15,625 nucleotides of DNA, taken from the NCBI GenBank assembly GCA_964516295.1, contig CAZEYT010000067.1, positions 1 to 15,625 of the forward strand. Direction: 5' to 3'. Under the pieces are notes generated by a model. That model was given only the letters and a program-made list of their open reading frames with translations, searched no databases and was not told where the DNA came from. The position numbers and the translations under genes are program-made. Positions 13,956 through 15,625 of the stretch are shown piece by piece. Position 1 is the stretch's first letter, and each line of letters opens with the position of its first letter. The stretch comes from CAZEYT01 sp964516295 (GTDB lineage Bacteria; Verrucomicrobiota; Verrucomicrobiia; Chthoniobacterales; Terrimicrobiaceae).

Positions 13956-14379
13956 GCCCCTTCTCGGCGGGCACGTGCAGGCAAAGATTTCGACAATTCT
14001 CAAAGCCCAGGCGAAGGGCCTGAGTGGATAAATCCACACTGTCGAACAGTAACCCAACCCGCCAAAACCACCGCTTCTCCGGCTGAACCACCCGGTCGAC
14101 ACCTTGAACCACCCGGTCGACGGAAAAAATCCGCTGCCCGTCTCGTAAGCGCAAGTTCCTGATTTTCAACGAGTTGCCTATTGCGCGCAACCCAGAGCGT
14201 GTTCGGATTGGCTTGAAGTCACGAAGAGGTCATCGGCGTCTCTGCATTTCGATTGTCCGAAGGGAATCGTCCCGCCAAAAACTCAGTCTCTCTACGATGC
14301 GCAGCCTCCCCGCCTCCATGCCTCTTGCCCGCCATTTTCCTACGGGCGGCGATCGCTTTGAGATCCCGGCCTCGGTCCA
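13956..14379. other. Gene-free stretch with clustered small hairpins
   Basis: No convincing gene on either strand. Three short hairpins follow one another: CAGGC/GCCTG (14008-14012, 14018-14022), GTGGA-TAAA-TCCAC (14024-14037) and ACTGT-CGA-ACAGT (14038-14050). They lack a T-run but could act as mRNA-end structures for the oxidase operon or be part of a dispersed repeat. A 21-bp-period direct repeat follows at 14084-14121. From about 14125 to 14379 I see nothing definable before the methyltransferase fragment. Confidence 0.5.
14084..14121. repeat. Two direct copies of a 17-bp sequence
   Basis: TGAACCACCCGGTCGAC occurs exactly at 14084-14100 and again at 14105-14121, separated by ACCT, giving a 21-bp period. 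Each copy holds a GTCGAC palindrome. It could be a small tandem duplication or paired protein-binding sites. Confidence 0.85.
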
Positions 14380-14769
14380 ATGAACGCCGCAGAGATCGAA
14401 GAAGCGATTTCCTACCTCGCCGGGCAGCCATTCGACCCGATAGAGTTTCCCTACGCGTTTTTGGAAGCCTTTGGCAACAAGATGACCACAATTCAGCGGC
14501 TCAAGAGCGGAAGCACCAATCAGTCGGACATCGGTGGCGTCCTCCAGAGGAGTAATATCCACATCAAAGTTTGCGCCCCCGGCGAGGTGGCGGAGACACT
14601 CCGAGCCCTGCGGGAAAGTCCCAAAACGGCCTCGCAGAAGGTGAAATTCATCCTTGCAACCGATGGCATCGATTTCCAAGCCGAGGCCTTGGAGGGCGAG
14701 GGCGAAACCCTCGCGTGCAACTTCCCGGATGTCGCCGACCACTACGGCTTCTTTCTCTCCCTCGCCGGA
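14380..14769 (+). pseudogene. N-terminal fragment of an MmeI-like DNA methyltransferase
   Basis: The first 130 codons from the ATG at 14380 resemble the N-terminal domain of large MmeI-like class I SAM-dependent DNA methyltransferases (type IIL/IIG restriction-modification enzymes, usually around 900 residues). Recognisable parts are MNAAEIEEAIS, FLEAFGNKMTTIQRLKSG, VLQRSNIHIKVCAPGEV, KFILATDGIDFQAE and DHYGFFLSLAG. After about 14,769 the similarity ends abruptly: the frame stays open to 14937, but the remaining residues look like antisense of the next fragment. The target-recognition and catalytic domains (NPPY-type motif) are absent, so this is a relic, not an active enzyme. The family assignment is from memory of the motif pattern. 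Confidence 0.6.
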
Positions 14770-15030
14770 TATGACGCGCCCCGTGAGCGCGCGGATCGAT
14801 GGTGGAAGCGATGCAATTTCCTCCTCCGAGAGGGCAAGGCTCCACGCCCGTCGGGGATCCTCGCGGATGGTCCGGGACAACTCCGCCCTCCGCGCGGTTG
14901 CCAGCCGTGTTCCCTCTGCCAAAGTCGCTTCGGGTAAACCGGACTTTGAGGATTGCTCAAGCCAGGCCTCGAATGAGGCAAAGATCGGTGCAACCGCCGG
15001 CAAGGTCACGGTCTCACGAACCGCCTTCGG
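14755..15030 (-). pseudogene. Fragment resembling the N-terminus of a large surface protein
   Basis: On the minus strand, following an in-frame TAG (15031-15033), the frame reads PKAVRETVTLPAVAPIFASF, then AWLEQ, ATLAEGTRLATARRAELSRT, IREDPRRAWSLAL and PPSIRALTGRVISGEGE. The pattern of AxxRRAxL, IRxDPxxA-LAL and LPxxIxAL-xxVxGxG recalls the N-terminal region of very large secreted proteins in Verrucomicrobiota and Planctomycetota. It has no signal peptide and its homology stops at the junction with the methyltransferase fragment near 14,755-14,770. The only starts are a GTG at 15009 and similar rare codons. I read it as a truncated relic; the resemblance is from memory and moderate. Confidence 0.4.
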
Positions 15031-15440
15031 CTAGGCAAACATCCCACGCGGTTCGCCCCCACCGCGGAACGGGTCGTGACGCGAACGTGGCCCGTCACGA
15101 TAGCAACCGCCGGCGACGGGTTCGGCGCATTCTTGGTTGTGCGGAGCGAAACGAGCAAACCACTACCCGCAAAGGCAAATGGTATGACAGTGAGAGAAAT
15201 CAGTGAGAGAAATTCGTGTCAGCATGGAGGGATAGGGTCCGGGGCATTGCCCAGGTTGACCCTTAAGAAGTGACGAAGTTTCTCCCTCTATAAAGGGACA
15301 AGCATGCGATCGACGCAAAGCCCGAATTGTCCGTGCACAGAGGCTGATATCGGATGCGAGTCCGGGTCGTTAAGCAAACGGGAATCTCTGCGTTTTGCGG
15401 CGCAAGGACCGGCAGCGTATCTTATCGCGTGAAGCGTTCC
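15031..15440. other. Stretch without a supportable gene
   Basis: I see no convincing coding frame, tRNA or other RNA gene here. Short frames exist, but their residue composition is unconvincing and they show no known motif. A 13-bp tandem duplication lies at 15188-15213. The CTATAAAG at about 15283-15290 resembles a -10 box, but no -35 element stands at a proper distance. The stretch looks like eroded accessory DNA. Confidence 0.5.
15188..15213. repeat. Perfect 13-bp tandem duplication
   Basis: CAGTGAGAGAAAT at 15188-15200 is repeated immediately at 15201-15213 with no spacer. Likely slippage or a small duplication in non-coding DNA. Confidence 0.9.
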
Positions 15441-15623
15441 TTAAAACGTCGCCCGCGGATAGGCGCCCCAGAGAAGAACAGAAACCATCCGACGGACTTC
15501 TGATGCCGACATGGGGCGTTTCCGTGCGGTGTCGACAATAGCTTCGAGAAGCCTTAGCAAAGTCGGCGAATCGGCGGAGTGAATCTCGCCCTGGGGAAAC
15601 TGGGGAAACTGGGGGTCAGTGTG
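15441..15623 (-). CDS. C-terminal part of an unidentified protein (5' end outside window)
   Basis: On the minus strand the frame is open from the right window edge to a TAA at 15443-15441, 60 residues. After a Pro-Gln-Phe-rich start (PQFPQFPQ) the product looks like real protein: SPTLLRLLEAIVDTARKRP, then MSASEVRRMVSVLLWGAYPR and ATF at the end. The middle is predicted as two amphipathic helices. I do not recognise the family. It could also be chance open frame, since only 183 bp are visible and the start is outside. Confidence 0.4.
   Translation of the reverse strand, partial: HTDPQFPQFPQGEIHSADSPTLLRLLEAIVDTARKRPMSASEVRRMVSVLLWGAYPRATF
15591..15615. repeat. 9-bp tandem repeat, about 2.7 copies
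   Basis: CTGGGGAAA repeats at 15591-15599 and 15600-15608, followed by a partial copy CTGGGGG. Because the period is nine, it stays in frame and encodes the PQF PQF PQG run if the minus-strand frame is a gene. Confidence 0.8.
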
Positions 15624-15625
15624 CA

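Noticed and set aside
13912..14190. 92-codon minus-strand frame after the SCO gene
   Set aside because: It overlaps the end of the SCO gene, runs through hairpins and a direct repeat, and shows no recognisable motif.
14230..14754. Minus-strand continuation of the surface-protein-like frame
   Set aside because: This part is the complement of the methyltransferase fragment, whose plus-strand reading carries the recognisable motifs.
15188..15213. Start of a CRISPR or iteron array
   Set aside because: Only two adjacent 13-bp copies without spacers, and no further copies nearby.
15076..15273. 65-codon plus-strand frame
   Set aside because: It spans the 13-bp tandem duplication, has unconvincing composition and no known motif or ribosome-binding site.

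Overview
This 15.6 kb window looks like bacterial chromosome, most probably from the Verrucomicrobiota. That placement is an inference from three things: an LL-diaminopimelate aminotransferase (dapL); a small helix-turn-helix-like gene next to obgE that resembles conserved verrucomicrobial proteins as I remember them; and a fragment resembling the N-terminus of large surface proteins common in Verrucomicrobiota and Planctomycetota. No rRNA, tRNA or CRISPR array was found.

Layout. (1) 1-280: the 3' end of an IS256-family transposase gene and the probable right end of that insertion sequence. (2) 441-2300: obgE and a 77-residue HTH-like gene on the minus strand, divergent from a secreted FKBP-type peptidyl-prolyl isomerase gene that ends in a terminator. 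(3) 2299-8146, minus strand: a fused single-chain xanthine dehydrogenase, a Mn-type superoxide dismutase followed by a strong terminator, then dapL. (4) 8316-8825, plus strand: uraD (OHCU decarboxylase), divergent from xdh across 169 bp that holds an inverted repeat. (5) 8888-13955, plus strand: a tight aa3-type cytochrome oxidase operon, ctaD (with one apparent 1-nt deletion), ctaA, ctaB, a 36-codon membrane-peptide gene, ctaE and a SCO/SenC copper chaperone. (6) 13956-15625: a decayed accessory region with hairpins, short repeats, an N-terminal fragment of an MmeI-like DNA methyltransferase fused tail-to-tail to a fragment of a surface-protein gene, and a partial minus-strand reading frame at the edge.

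How the genes work together. xdh and uraD both belong to purine/urate breakdown. Xanthine oxidation can leak superoxide, which may be why a superoxide dismutase gene sits 64 bp downstream of xdh. The oxidase operon supplies subunits I and III, heme O/heme A synthesis (CtaB, CtaA) and copper delivery (SCO). The gene for subunit II (ctaC/coxB) is not in the window and must lie elsewhere if the enzyme is functional.

I found no clearly new multi-gene system. The items most worth checking are the 36-residue peptide embedded by ATGA overlaps in the oxidase operon, the ctaD frameshift, the HTH-like gene before obgE, and the gene-fragment junction near 14,770.
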